DNA of 64,000 bases from GCA-001856825 sp049965815 (GTDB lineage Archaea > Thermoplasmatota > Thermoplasmata > Thermoplasmatales > GCA-001856825), in contig JBMFVV010000003.1 in the NCBI GenBank assembly GCA_049965815.1, positions 1-64,000 on the forward strand, in the 5' to 3' direction. The notes below the pieces were generated by a model. That model saw nothing but the letters and a program-made list of their open reading frames with translations. It was not told the origin of the DNA and ran no database searches. The first letter of the stretch is position 1. Each line of letters opens with the position of its first letter. Made by a program: the position numbers and the translations under genes. Of this stretch, positions 16,203 through 26,474 are shown one piece after another.

Positions 16203-16453
16203 GCAGACCATGGTCTCTGTTCAAAAGTATGTAACTGCAGATTAATGGGAACTAGAATACCATACCCCCTTACTGTTTTTTATAAATTGACTTCCGGAGT
16301 ACCTGTTTAAATACATCAGACGTAGGATACCTATCTAAATACCCCCCTAAACAGAAATTATCGAAGACATCGTGAAACATCAGGAAGCTTTTAGAACCTT
16401 AACAGAAAGCGAGATGGCGAGTGGTTCATGATTAGAAAGTACCCACTTTAACT
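16203..16453. other. gap with two promoter-like repeats
   Basis: This 251-base gap lies between the convergent permease and antiporter genes, so it should not need promoters. It nevertheless holds two similar elements, ACCTGTTTAAATAC at 16301 and ACCTATCTAAATAC at 16329, 28 bases apart, each resembling a BRE plus TATA box on the plus strand. A further TTTATAAATTG lies at about 16278-16290. No ORF longer than about 26 codons follows. A small RNA antisense to the antiporter 3' end is one possibility. Confidence 0.3.
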
Positions 16454-17704
16454 TCACTGAGGAGGTTTCACGTTCGTGGTCGTTTGTTCTGCTGGTACCG
16501 ATTCTATAGGGACAGTACTGGTAGAATATCTCCTAGTTATTGCAGCGAAACCTAGGGAACCCACGAGGATGCTGAGTATTACCACGTAAAATATTGTGTT
16601 GCCATAACTGCTAAAAATTGAAGGGTCAGAGGCGAGAACTATACCCAGGAGAACTATAACTGTTGGCCCCCTATGTACAAAAGACGATACGAGCAGTGTA
16701 TCTTTTCCGAACCATTTAGTGGTTCCATTTAAGGTAAATATTTCCAGGAATCTTATCGCAACGAGCACCACAATGAAAATAGAAGCCAGTAGAAGTGCCT
16801 TGAAGTCAAATATGTTGACGAGAATGCCAATGTAGACGTAGAATATTGTCAGTACAATGAAGGTAATCTCCTGATTGAAGAAATCTAGTTGAGAGGTATC
16901 TATCGTTCCTGATATTTTGATTATTTTGGAGACTGTTAAAGAGTTTGCTATGATCACGGAGAAGATGAATACTGCCAGTATTGCGGATGCACCGATGTAA
17001 TCTGAAACACCCCAGATCACGAAGAGAACTGCAATAGTGGCAATATAGTAGTGAGGAGCGGTCGCTTGCTTCAGGACTATAAGCCAGACAACTCCTATAA
17101 CACCACCTAACACTATAGCTTCAGATATGCTACCGAACAGGTAACTGGTGATACTTACAAATGAAGTCTGTTGGTTTATGATGCTCAGGATAAGAAGTGC
17201 ACCTATTACGTTGAGTACAGAATTGAAAACTGTTTCTACTTCAATGGAGTGCGCTACACCCTCATTCATCTTTATTCTAGCTACGAGTGGAATTATGAAT
17301 GGAGCGGCTGTCTCGCTAAGAACGGTTGAAATCAGGAGGGAAATAAGGAGCGGTATGTGAAAAATATAGTACAAGAGAGGGGTCATTAAGCCGATCACAA
17401 ATGCAAGGTCTGCAACTGCGATCCATATACCCTTAGAAACAGAATGACCGAATTTTTGCAAGTCCAGCCTCAGGAGACCGCCAAATACTATCAGTATTAG
17501 GGCAATGATACCTACAAAGCTAAGAAAAGATTTGAGTATGGAAATATAAACATCTGGGATTATTCCAGAGTAATGGATGAGTATCCCTATCAGCAGTAGC
17601 AGTAACATATCCGGGATTCGCTTTTTCCTGAAAGCTATCTCTCCCACAAATCCTAGAAGCATGACCCCTGCTAAGAGCAACAGGAGCTCATCAGTAGTTA
17701 TCAA
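16454..17704 (-). CDS. CPA-family cation:proton antiporter
   Basis: A membrane antiporter of about 416 residues with 12-13 helices, of the monovalent cation:proton antiporter (CPA2/KefB-like) family, exchanging Na+ or K+ for protons. Family features include a helix pair around LSETAAPFIIPLVARIKM (the position where many CPA members carry the ion-binding acidic residue) and a late SFVHRGPTVIVLLGIVLA segment. There is no C-terminal TrkA-N or USP domain. No ATG is available: an in-frame TTG at 17752 gives 16 more residues, but a TATA-like TTATAATA lies about 24 nt before the TTG at 17704, which I prefer. In an acidophile such a protein would help with pH and ion balance. Confidence 0.82.
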   Translation of the reverse strand: MITTDELLLLLAGVMLLGFVGEIAFRKKRIPDMLLLLLIGILIHYSGIIPDVYISILKSFLSFVGIIALILIVFGGLLRLDLQKFGHSVSKGIWIAVADLAFVIGLMTPLLYYIFHIPLLISLLISTVLSETAAPFIIPLVARIKMNEGVAHSIEVETVFNSVLNVIGALLILSIINQQTSFVSITSYLFGSISEAIVLGGVIGVVWLIVLKQATAPHYYIATIAVLFVIWGVSDYIGASAILAVFIFSVIIANSLTVSKIIKISGTIDTSQLDFFNQEITFIVLTIFYVYIGILVNIFDFKALLLASIFIVVLVAIRFLEIFTLNGTTKWFGKDTLLVSSFVHRGPTVIVLLGIVLASDPSIFSSYGNTIFYVVILSILVGSLGFAAITRRYSTSTVPIESVPAEQTTTNVKPPQ

Positions 17705-17838
17705 CTCTTCAACAGACTCATCTGTATTATAACATTTTTTGTAAATGAACAATACAAATTACTCTGAACTGGTCTTTGGCCTGCTGACTTTGCTACGACC
17801 CTGGACCAAATTTAACATTGTCTGACACAATTACGACA

Positions 17839-18312
17839 TTAGGTGCCAGAAATCAGAGTGAAATGCTTCATCACAAACATGAGATTTAGTACTATAATTG
17901 CAAATCCGACAATGTTGAGGGTTCCGAAGGAGGGCATTATTGATGTCAGTTTCTGTATGGAGGGAATGTAAATGCCAAGCATGGAAAATGTCAGTAACAG
18001 GAAGAGTACAATTGGCAATACCCTGTCTTTTGTAGCTGATGTCTCAGCTGTGAACCTCTTAGCAGATAGAACCTTCGAGGCCCACAGTATTGATAGAGGG
18101 AGATACATTAAGAAAGCCAGGACAACTACTGAAAACATAAGGCCAAAACTGCTGAGAGCCCTAAAGTTGAATGCCAAGAACAAGACTACAGATGGCACGA
18201 TCAACACTAAATCGACCAGAGTGATTATAGAAATAGCATCACGTGAATTCTTGACAGAAAGTTTCTGCTTTATAACACTATTAACAAGTCCGTCAGACAG
18301 TATTATTCCCAT
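17839..18312 (-). CDS. four-helix membrane protein of unknown function
   Basis: A 157-residue protein with four predicted membrane helices (about residues 27-48, 54-76, 98-118 and 130-150) separated by short polar loops; no family recognised. It starts at ATG 18312 with a TATA-like TTTATACC about 25 nt upstream. It lies upstream of the antiporter gene on the same strand, separated by about 130 bp with its own promoter signals, so a joint operon is uncertain. Confidence 0.6.
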   Translation of the reverse strand: MGIILSDGLVNSVIKQKLSVKNSRDAISIITLVDLVLIVPSVVLFLAFNFRALSSFGLMFSVVVLAFLMYLPLSILWASKVLSAKRFTAETSATKDRVLPIVLFLLLTFSMLGIYIPSIQKLTSIMPSFGTLNIVGFAIIVLNLMFVMKHFTLISGT

Positions 18313-18523
18313 AGCAATTAATTACATATTTTACCGGTATAAATATTTGTCTGCTTAATGTCATACAAATGTCAGAGTTATACGTCAAATTTGGTATGAT
18401 TTGTTTATGATATTAGAAAGGCAAGATGAATCTTGGACATTACCTTCTTGCACCCTCAGACTTAAGACGCTCATGGGACTTTCAGATGCACAACTTTTAT
18501 TTTTGACCATACGATAATAGAAA

Positions 18524-19954
18524 ATGGAGTTTTTGAAATTTTCCGCCAGTAACTCCGAGACTGTTAACGCAATAATAGCACCTGTTTTTGAAGATTTCAT
18601 ACCTGCAGAAACATCAAAGATGTTTGCCGGTACAAAGGTACTTGAAAGTGCCAAAAAATCTGGATTTGTTGGGAAGAAAGGTGAAGTATTCGACACATTC
18701 GATGCAAAAGTGGGAAGGAGGATAATATTAGCTGGACTTGGGTCAAAGAAGGAGTTTGATGATGAGAAACTCAGGAGGTCTTATTCATCAGCGTTCAACT
18801 CCATAAGGTCGATGCCCAAGGGTGTAGTGCAGGTCATTCTTCCTGGACTGTCTGCAAATGAATCGAAAGAGGTGACGTTTGCAATTGCTCTTGCAGCTTA
18901 TGACTTCGATAAATACAGGAATGAAAAGAGCAAGACAAAAGTGGAGAAGGTGTTGATAACCACAAAATCAAGTGATGAACTTATAAATGATGGCAGGACC
19001 ATTGCTGAAGCAATTAACTTTACCAGGGACATAGCAAATCTACCCCCTTCGGTAGGAACACCTTCCTTATTTGAGAAAACCGCAAGGAAGATTAAAGGGG
19101 TAACAGTGAAGGCCTTCGATAGGGAAGATTTCATAAAAATGGGTATGGGGGGTCTTGAGGGTGTATCGAGAGCTGCGAGGGAAGCGGCAAAACTGTTAAT
19201 AATGGAGTATGGACCCAAAAACCAGAAACCAGTTCTGATAGTTGGAAAGGGAATTACATTTGACAGCGGGGGAATATCGATAAAACCTGCTGATGGGATG
19301 GATGAAATGAAATTCGACAAGTGTGGTGCTTCTGCCGTTATAGGAACAATGAAGTTAATTTCAGATCTCGGATTAAACAGGCACGTCATAGGAATGACGC
19401 CTCTTACTGAGAACATGCCAGGAGGAAATGCATACAAACCTGGAGATATTCTGACCCATTACAATGGAGTTACTTCGGAAGTGCTTTCGACAGATGCTGA
19501 AGGTCGCCTCGTACTTGCAGATGCCCTAAGCTACGGAACAAAAAATTTCAAGCCTGCTAACGTTATAGATCTGGCCACCCTTACTGGCGCTTGCGTAGTA
19601 GCACTTGGCAACAATTATGCAGGAATGATGGGAAATGATGACAAACTGAAGAAGAAGATAAAATCCGCGTCTGAGAAGTCCTGGGAGCGGGTTTGGGAGC
19701 TTCCGTTAGACGATGATTTCCAAGATCAGATCAAGAGCAAGGTGGCCGACATAAAAAATACTGGAGGAAGAGAAGGTGGAGCGGAAACAGCAGGAGCATT
19801 CCTTAGCAGGTTTGTTGGCGATACTCCTTGGGTACATCTCGATATAGCAGGGACAGCATGGACACAGAAGAACAATTCAAAGAGGGACTATCTACCGGCC
19901 GGAGCAACGGGGTTCGGTGTTCGACTACTTTATGAATTCCTAAAGGAAGAATAA
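18524..19954 (+). CDS. pepA: leucyl aminopeptidase (family M17)
   Basis: A 476-residue cytosolic M17 aminopeptidase, which removes N-terminal residues from peptides with two metal ions. The C-terminal catalytic half is well conserved: GKGITFDSGGISIKPADGM (metal-binding Lys and Asp), MKFDKCGASAVIGT, the M17 signature STDAEGRLVLADAL (catalytic Arg), and a later HLDIAGTAW. The N-terminal about 150 residues are divergent, as usual. The start ATG 18524 is about 25 nt after a T-rich TATA-like element. Transcribed alone; probably part of peptide-based nutrition together with the M13 peptidase downstream. Confidence 0.93.
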   Translation: MEFLKFSASNSETVNAIIAPVFEDFIPAETSKMFAGTKVLESAKKSGFVGKKGEVFDTFDAKVGRRIILAGLGSKKEFDDEKLRRSYSSAFNSIRSMPKGVVQVILPGLSANESKEVTFAIALAAYDFDKYRNEKSKTKVEKVLITTKSSDELINDGRTIAEAINFTRDIANLPPSVGTPSLFEKTARKIKGVTVKAFDREDFIKMGMGGLEGVSRAAREAAKLLIMEYGPKNQKPVLIVGKGITFDSGGISIKPADGMDEMKFDKCGASAVIGTMKLISDLGLNRHVIGMTPLTENMPGGNAYKPGDILTHYNGVTSEVLSTDAEGRLVLADALSYGTKNFKPANVIDLATLTGACVVALGNNYAGMMGNDDKLKKKIKSASEKSWERVWELPLDDDFQDQIKSKVADIKNTGGREGGAETAGAFLSRFVGDTPWVHLDIAGTAWTQKNNSKRDYLPAGATGFGVRLLYEFLKEE

Positions 19955-20068
19955 GCCAGTCCAGGGCAGTGTTCTCTCTTAAGAAAGAGATCACTCAATA
20001 GATCAAGCAACCTGAAACAGAACACTAGGTGCTTAGAAGTCTTCATCCCACCAAAAATACTGAAGTTG

Positions 20069-20077
20069 TTTTATATC
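20069..20077 (+). promoter_or_regulatory. TATA box deciding the aminotransferase start
   Basis: TTTTATATC is centred 23 nt before ATG 20096 and only 17 nt before ATG 20090, and it lies inside any longer reading from TTG 20066. It therefore favours ATG 20096 as the start. Confidence 0.5.
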
Positions 20078-20095
20078 ATCCGTCCATTTATGTTC

Positions 20096-21391
20096 ATGCA
20101 AGTGTCTTTTGATGACGACTTCGTGAAAGAGATAAGAAGGAGATTTCCAAGGGCAGAGAGGGATTTTAACGGTAGGAAGAGGGTTTTTGTTGACAATGGA
20201 GCAGGTAGCCTTGTTCTAGGGGATGCAGCTAAGGCGGAAAGCAATAGCAGAATTGATTACAGTGCAAACACAGATGCGATTTACACTGAATCAAGGGCAA
20301 ATGAACGCATATTATCGGACGGAAGAAGAGCAGTTGCAGATCTCCTGAATGCCCCCAGTGAGGCTAACATCTACCAGGGAGAGTCTGCATCTGATTTATT
20401 CTTTAGAGTTTCGTATGCGTTGAGAGGAATTTTCAATAGAGACAGCAACGTAGTTTCATCCTACGCCGAACATTTTGCAAACGTATCTCCGTATATGGAA
20501 TTGAAAAACAACAATAAGATTTCTGAACTCAGGCTGGCAAACCTGAATAAAGAGGATGGGACTGTGGACATAAACCACCTCTCATCTCTTGTCGACAAGA
20601 GAACAAAGATCATCGCAATCACGGCAGAGAGCAATCTTTTGGGAAATAAGGTCAATGTTGCGGACGTGTCAAAGATTGCAGAGGAAAATGATGCCATATT
20701 GGTCGTTGACGGAGTGCACTATGCCCCTCAAGGATACTCAGACATCAAACAGATGGGCTGTGACTTCTTCGTGTTTTCGGCGTACAAAATATTTGGTCCC
20801 CGTGGCAGTTTTATGTACATGAGCGACAGGGCACAGGACATCATAAAACCATTCTATGTGGACAGAGAGGCTGGACCTGGAGCAAGTTCCTATTTTGAAA
20901 TTGGAACGAGAGACCAAGGTATATTTTCAGCAATGACCTCAGTTGTAAATTACATTTCTTCACTTTCACTAGACCTTAAACAGTTCAAGAGCAAGAAAAC
21001 TCCAAAGAACAGAAGAAACGGCGTAAGGAAAGGGATGGAGAGAGTTGAGAGGTACCACAAAGAGCTTAGCAAGCTAATTTTGGATGGAACAGAAGAGGCT
21101 GAAGGAATTGGCTCCATGAAGAATGTTGTCCTTTATGGCATCACGGATTCAAAACGACTGAATGAGAGAGGCACAACTTTCTCGTTCAATTTTAAGAATG
21201 TTAGCGACAAGAAGGCCGAGGATATTTACTGGAAAAAATTCGGAATTACTGCTGTGGGCGGAAGCCACTGGAATATTTCACACGATTATTACTCAAACCC
21301 TTCGATGCTTAGGGTGACTTTCCTGCATTATAATTCAGTAGAAGAGGTCAAACTGTTTCTCAAGGCTACAAAATGGATTTCATCTATATAG
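20096..21391 (+). CDS. class V aminotransferase (cysteine desulfurase-like)
   Basis: A 431-residue PLP enzyme of the class V (NifS/CsdA-like) family. The PLP lysine is Lys231 in FSAYKIFGPRG, preceded by the cofactor-binding Asp and His in VVDGVHYAPQGYSDI. A conserved N-terminal FVDNGAGSLV resembles the FLDNAAGT start of cysteine desulfurases. The catalytic loop cysteine of true desulfurases is not evident, so the substrate is open; it could be a cysteine desulfurase-like lyase or another aminotransferase. The family variant with the C-terminal SHWNISHDYYSNPSMLRVTFLHYN is typical of the CsdA-like group. It is transcribed alone. Confidence 0.83.
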   Translation: MQVSFDDDFVKEIRRRFPRAERDFNGRKRVFVDNGAGSLVLGDAAKAESNSRIDYSANTDAIYTESRANERILSDGRRAVADLLNAPSEANIYQGESASDLFFRVSYALRGIFNRDSNVVSSYAEHFANVSPYMELKNNNKISELRLANLNKEDGTVDINHLSSLVDKRTKIIAITAESNLLGNKVNVADVSKIAEENDAILVVDGVHYAPQGYSDIKQMGCDFFVFSAYKIFGPRGSFMYMSDRAQDIIKPFYVDREAGPGASSYFEIGTRDQGIFSAMTSVVNYISSLSLDLKQFKSKKTPKNRRNGVRKGMERVERYHKELSKLILDGTEEAEGIGSMKNVVLYGITDSKRLNERGTTFSFNFKNVSDKKAEDIYWKKFGITAVGGSHWNISHDYYSNPSMLRVTFLHYNSVEEVKLFLKATKWISSI

Positions 21392-21670
21392 ATCAACGGC
21401 AGAATTTAATGTTCAAAGCTAACAGACAATATAGATTCCATACAATCTTTCCTGCGAGAGTATTAGCGGGTATCGCTTTGCGCAACTTTTCATAAGTTTA
21501 TCTTCCTTCTCTTTAGGGTCTGAATAATATGTTACGGAGTTGTTAATTACCTCTTGATTACTCCACGATCAACCGCCTACCGGTTCCACTTTCTTCAAGA
21601 TTTTACTTTTCCAGACATGAGAATGCATCTCCATGGAAAATGACTTAACCTAATTTGATTATTGACAAAT

Positions 21671-23677
21671 ATGGAGATAGAGGACATAAGGGGAAGAATC
21701 AAAAGAATCAGTGATAATGAAAAGCCTGAATATCCAAAGTTTTCAGTAAGCTACATGGATACGAGGGAGGACCCAGTATCTAATTTCTATCGCTACAGCA
21801 ACGGCAACTGGATTGCAACTCACCCGATACCAGATGACAAGATACGCTGGGGGGCCTTTATGGAAATTGCAGAAAGAAACAGGTACGTGCTGGGTAAGAT
21901 ATTGGAGGAATGCGCATTCAGTGAACAATGGAATGATAAGACCATTCAACAGTTGGGTTCCTTCTATCTATCTGCAATGGACACCAAAACGATTGATGAA
22001 CTAAAGTTTGAACCGATAAAGAAACTGGCAGAAAAGATAAATGCGATCAAAAACAGGGATGAACTTGTCTCTTTGATATCAGAACTTCACAGGTATGATC
22101 TGCAAGCAATGTTTTCATTTTCTTCTGACTCAGATGAAAGGAATAGCTCAATATATGCATATTACCTTGAACAGGGCGGGCTTTCCCTCCCCAACAGGGA
22201 CTATTATCTCCTGGACTCTTTTGAAAATATAAGGGTTCAATACAAGAAGCATATCGCCAATCTGTTCACCCTCTACGGACAGACCCCGGAGGAAGCTGAG
22301 CGATCTTCCGAAACCGTCTTCAAGATTGAACTTCAGATGGCAAAGTCAAGCAGAACGCCCGTAGAATTAAGGGACCCAGAGAGGAACTACAACAAATTCA
22401 TGTTCGAAGACCTTGATCAAGCTATCCCATCTATCAATACCAAAAAGTATCTTTCAGAAATTGGTCTTCCTGAAGTGGAACATATTGTCATAAGACAGCC
22501 AGAGTTCTTTAAAAGTCTAGGAAATATGGTGGACTCTATTCCAATATCAGAGTGGAAAATATACCTAACCTGGAACCTTCTCCACTTTGCATCTCCTTTT
22601 CTCCACGAAGAAGTGAGGAATGAGTACTTCGATTTTTATGAGAAGAAACTGCTTGGCCGTCAAAAACCCGAAGAGAGATGGAAACAGGTAGTGCAGCTGA
22701 TAGATGGACAGATGGGTGAAGCTCTCGGTAAGCTATACGTACAGAGAGAATTCACAGCTGAATCTAAACGTAAGATGGAAGAAATGGTGTCTGATCTCAA
22801 GGAAGCATTCAGGGAAAAACTTGCAAAACTGGATTGGATGTCGGAAGAGACTAAAAAGACAGCTCTTGAAAAATTCTCCAGGTTCAATGCAAAGATAGGC
22901 TACCCGAACAGATTCATTGACTATTCCTCAATAGAAGTATCGCCAAGTGATTTCTTCGGGAATGTCTTAAGAACCAATGAATTTGAAATCAATAGGAGGA
23001 TAAAGAGAGTAAACACCCCAGTTGACAGGGAACTTTGGGAAATGTCCCCGCCCACTGTGAATGCGTATTTCTCCCCGACAAAGAATGAGATTGTGTTTCC
23101 AGCTGGTATTCTCCAGCCCCCATTCTTTGATCCTGAAATGGATGACGCCGTTAATTATGGTGCGACGGGAGGGATAATAGCACATGAAATGACTCACGGT
23201 TTTGATGATGAAGGTAGAAAATACGACAAGGATGGTAACCTTAGGGACTGGTGGTTGAAGGTTGATGCTGATGAATTTGAGAAGAGAGCAAAAAGCATAG
23301 TAAATCTCTATGGGCAGCTCGAGGCGCTTCCTGGACTTCACGTCAACGGAGAGCTAACACTTGGCGAAAACATAGCAGACATGGGAGGAGTGAGCATTGC
23401 ATATGAAGCGCTCCAGAGAAAACTGGCTAGGAATCCTAGTTTAAGAAAAAATATAGATAGCCTGACTCCAGAACAAAGATTCTATATCAGCTGGTCACAA
23501 AGCTGGAGGGCAAATGTAAGGGAAGAAGCTGTAAAATGGCAAGTATCCAACGATCCACATTCGCCCGACCGTTTCAGGGGGGAGATACCAGCGGTGGTCC
23601 ACCTGAAATTCCACGAACACTTCAGCAGCCCTAATCCAGAAAGCAATAGGATTCAGGATGTAATCACGATATGGTGA
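21671..23677 (+). CDS. M13 family metalloendopeptidase (neprilysin/PepO-like)
   Basis: A 668-residue zinc endopeptidase. The catalytic HExxH is His505-Glu506-...-His509 (AHEMTHGFDDEGR), with the third ligand in GENIADMGG about 60 residues later, and the M13 substrate motif NAYFSPTKNEIVFPAGILQPPFF before it. No signal peptide or membrane anchor is seen at the N-terminus, unlike mammalian neprilysin, so it is probably cytosolic like bacterial PepO and cleaves oligopeptides. ATG 21671 is chosen over TTG 21662. The gap of about 280 bases upstream holds no other gene. Confidence 0.93.
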   Translation: MEIEDIRGRIKRISDNEKPEYPKFSVSYMDTREDPVSNFYRYSNGNWIATHPIPDDKIRWGAFMEIAERNRYVLGKILEECAFSEQWNDKTIQQLGSFYLSAMDTKTIDELKFEPIKKLAEKINAIKNRDELVSLISELHRYDLQAMFSFSSDSDERNSSIYAYYLEQGGLSLPNRDYYLLDSFENIRVQYKKHIANLFTLYGQTPEEAERSSETVFKIELQMAKSSRTPVELRDPERNYNKFMFEDLDQAIPSINTKKYLSEIGLPEVEHIVIRQPEFFKSLGNMVDSIPISEWKIYLTWNLLHFASPFLHEEVRNEYFDFYEKKLLGRQKPEERWKQVVQLIDGQMGEALGKLYVQREFTAESKRKMEEMVSDLKEAFREKLAKLDWMSEETKKTALEKFSRFNAKIGYPNRFIDYSSIEVSPSDFFGNVLRTNEFEINRRIKRVNTPVDRELWEMSPPTVNAYFSPTKNEIVFPAGILQPPFFDPEMDDAVNYGATGGIIAHEMTHGFDDEGRKYDKDGNLRDWWLKVDADEFEKRAKSIVNLYGQLEALPGLHVNGELTLGENIADMGGVSIAYEALQRKLARNPSLRKNIDSLTPEQRFYISWSQSWRANVREEAVKWQVSNDPHSPDRFRGEIPAVVHLKFHEHFSSPNPESNRIQDVITIW

Positions 23678-23879
23678 TTTCAACATTTTCTTCCTTTTTA
23701 ATTTTAACGAAAATGTAAGCGATGAAACCAATGAATCGTATAATCTAGCTTATACCGCTTTACTTTTTACTCAAATAGTTTATAGATGGTCTCTAGCTGT
23801 AGATTGGAGTTAATAAATAACAGAAAATTTTCAAATTCTGAAGAGCATACCTTTCTTCACTTGTTTTTGGAAGGTGCGT

Positions 23880-24890
23880 TTACAACACCCTGTCTCTCTT
23901 CTGCTGGTCTTCTGCCCTCTGATCGTACGGATAAGTTACGTCAAGTGCACTTGCAATGTTTAGAATGTCCATCTGTTTGTTCGTCAATTTCCACTCAGTC
24001 GCTCTAATATTTTCGACAAGCTGCTTCTCATTCCTTGCACCTATAATTGGTGACGTGACATTCTTGTTGTTAAGAAGCCAATTAAGAGCTATTTCCCCGT
24101 TTAATTTCCCGGTTTCCTTTGCAACTTCCTTTAGCGCTTGAATGATACGCTTTGCCCTGTCGCTCTCCAATTTCTCATAGTATTCTTTATTCTGTGATTC
24201 TCCTATTCTGGTTTCCTTAGGTGCGGATGCAATGCCAGATTCATATTTACCCGTAAGGAACCCTCCTGCAAGGGGACTCCATGGCAGAACAGCCAGATTA
24301 TTGTATGAAGCAACAGGTAAGATTTCAAATTCTGTTGCCCTCGTTATAAGATTGTACTGTGGTTGTATGCTCACTGGCTTTTCCCAACCCCTTTCCTCAC
24401 AGATGTCTATCGCCCTCTGAAGTTGCCATCCTCTGAAGTTGCTTATGCCCACATACCTTATCAATCCCTCTTCAACTAGGTGATTCATTGTGCTCATTGT
24501 CTCCTCCAATGGAGTTAACGGATCCCAAGCATGAAGCTGCAGTATATCCAGATAATCCAGGCCGAGCCTCCTTAGACTCTCTTTTACTGAATGAATGATG
24601 TGTTTTCTCGAAAGGCCAACGGAATTGATGCCTTTTCCAGTCCTGAACCTGACCTTGGTCGCAACAACAAAATCTTCCCTCTCTCTTCCCTTCATCCATT
24701 TCCCAACTATCTCCTCGGACTTTCCATCGGAATAGACATTTGCAGTGTCAATAAAGTTTCCTCCGTACTCATAGAATTTATTCATCACTTTATTACTAGT
24801 CTCCTCGTCCGAGTGCCATCCAAATGTCATAGTTCCAAGACATAGTTCACTAACCAGAAGGCCTGACCACCCAAGATTCTTGTATTTCAT
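23880..24890 (-). CDS. aldo/keto reductase
   Basis: A 336-residue NADPH-dependent aldo/keto reductase of the YhdN/tas-like group. Visible: an N-terminal GWSGLLVSELCLGTMTFG, the catalytic Asp in FIDTANVYSDG with its Tyr five residues on, Lys in FVVATKV, and His in ILQLHAWDP, then SNFRGWQL and a C-terminal PIIGARNEKQL cofactor motif. The substrate is unknown. It overlaps the upstream MFS gene by ATGA, so exporter and reductase are made together. Confidence 0.9.
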   Translation of the reverse strand: MKYKNLGWSGLLVSELCLGTMTFGWHSDEETSNKVMNKFYEYGGNFIDTANVYSDGKSEEIVGKWMKGREREDFVVATKVRFRTGKGINSVGLSRKHIIHSVKESLRRLGLDYLDILQLHAWDPLTPLEETMSTMNHLVEEGLIRYVGISNFRGWQLQRAIDICEERGWEKPVSIQPQYNLITRATEFEILPVASYNNLAVLPWSPLAGGFLTGKYESGIASAPKETRIGESQNKEYYEKLESDRAKRIIQALKEVAKETGKLNGEIALNWLLNNKNVTSPIIGARNEKQLVENIRATEWKLTNKQMDILNIASALDVTYPYDQRAEDQQKRDRVL

Positions 24891-26311
24891 GAAGTTTTAT
24901 GGAAAGAATGGATAAGAACGTTTCCTGTTTTATCTCTCATCATCGATGAAACGGCCCCTGCAAAGCTGATGATCGAGGATAGAAGCATCACTTGCTTAAA
25001 CCCAGTTACGAAGTCGTAGAAATAAAGTTGCCCGATCGAAACGTACAATCCAGAAAAAATACCCACCATCACGTTCCTCGGAATTTCAAGGGAGAAGAGA
25101 TAGGTGGCAACTATGATGCTGGCAAGTTGCCCGATGAATCTCATTGTCCCAAGAAAACCGGATGCAAATCCAGAATATTCCATTTTAATGGAGCCCATTA
25201 CTGAATTGGTATTTGGAGCAGAAAAGAGGCCAAACCCTGCCCCTAGAAATGCAAGGATTAATAAGATCTCTCTGACGGATGGCTGACCCAGGACAAAGAA
25301 GATCAAAAATGAAAGGCCGATTATGACCATTCCGGTTGATGCAATCTTCCTCGAACCTATCCTGTCAGAGAGTCTCCCTGCAATGGGAGACATTAGAACC
25401 ATTAGAACAGGTTCAGGGAGTATGTAGAGACCCGATAGAAACGGGGATATGTGAAGCGTAACCTGAAGGTATATGGAGAAGACAAAAACGATAGAGAACG
25501 TTCCAAGATAATTGAGCAAGGCTGCCAAGTTAGATGCAACGAACGTCCTTCTCAGCTTCATCATCTTCATGGAAATAAGTGGTGTTCTGGACCTTCTCTC
25601 TTCCAGTAAGAAGAGAATAATTGACACTATGAAGAGAAGCAAAAGCGGCAATAACCTCACAAATCCATAAATGTAGCCGAGTGAAAGGTACAAGGAGATT
25701 GAGACCAGAAGAATTGCAAAGAGCAGTGATCCGTAGAGCTTCATCCCCTTTCCGCCTTTCAACTCAGTTCGAAGCGTGACAAAAGATAGCAAAAAACCCA
25801 CTAGTGCAATTGGAAGTACAATAAGGAATAGTAGCCTCCAGTTTGAAAATTCTACTACTAAGCCACTGATGAATGGCGCAATGGTAAGGCCAAGATATAC
25901 TGACATTGCATTAATTCCGAGTGCGAAGCCTCTCCCATCCTTGAAAATAGTGCTGACAATTGCAGTTGAGTTGGCGCTCATTATTGACGCTCCAAGACCT
26001 AAAGTGAATAATGATGCGACAAGTATCTGAAAATTCGGAGAAAGTAGTGCAACTATGGACCCTAATGAGAACACTATGAGCCCTATCCTAAACAGCAATA
26101 TTCTTCCGAGCTGATCAGACAGCCTCCCAAATAGCAAAATGAAGGAGGCCAGAGGTATGAGTATCACCAAGGGTAGCAGTGCGGCCTGGTAAAATGTTAG
26201 ATCCATTTCCTGACCGATCTTGGGGACAACGAATGAAATAGAGCTTGAAATGAATGGGGTGAGGAAAGCAGCAAGAGACGTTGTTACTAAGATCAGGGCC
26301 CCCCTTCTCAT
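24887..26311 (-). CDS. MFS transporter, drug:H+ antiporter type
   Basis: A 474-residue major facilitator with 12-14 helices. The motif-A loop GRLSDQLGRILLFRIG appears between helices 2 and 3, and a second copy, GRLSDRIGSRKI, in the second half; a motif-C-like stretch LGLTIAPFISG is also present. It resembles the DHA2 (EmrB/QacA) exporters that remove hydrophobic compounds using the proton gradient. Start ATG 26311 has a TATA-like TCTTTTAAATTCC about 24 nt before it. It heads a two-gene unit with the aldo/keto reductase. Confidence 0.88.
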   Translation of the reverse strand: MRRGALILVTTSLAAFLTPFISSSISFVVPKIGQEMDLTFYQAALLPLVILIPLASFILLFGRLSDQLGRILLFRIGLIVFSLGSIVALLSPNFQILVASLFTLGLGASIMSANSTAIVSTIFKDGRGFALGINAMSVYLGLTIAPFISGLVVEFSNWRLLFLIVLPIALVGFLLSFVTLRTELKGGKGMKLYGSLLFAILLVSISLYLSLGYIYGFVRLLPLLLLFIVSIILFLLEERRSRTPLISMKMMKLRRTFVASNLAALLNYLGTFSIVFVFSIYLQVTLHISPFLSGLYILPEPVLMVLMSPIAGRLSDRIGSRKIASTGMVIIGLSFLIFFVLGQPSVREILLILAFLGAGFGLFSAPNTNSVMGSIKMEYSGFASGFLGTMRFIGQLASIIVATYLFSLEIPRNVMVGIFSGLYVSIGQLYFYDFVTGFKQVMLLSSIISFAGAVSSMMRDKTGNVLIHSFHKTS

Positions 26312-26474
26312 GATCTAGAAGGAATTTAAAAGATAAGGATTTTTACAAAGAGATTGTAATTCAAAATCGTAGCCGAATCATCGCGGATGCAACTCGGATA
26401 TTACTAAACCGCGAATATTAAGGATGTCGTATCACTCTCTATAGACCGTTGAATTCCTGAGCCTGGAAAGCCAA

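Noticed and set aside
16378..16428. Short ORF ending EMASGS in the convergent gap
   Set aside because: Only about 26 codons, closed upstream by TAA, without a ribosome site or any recognisable feature.
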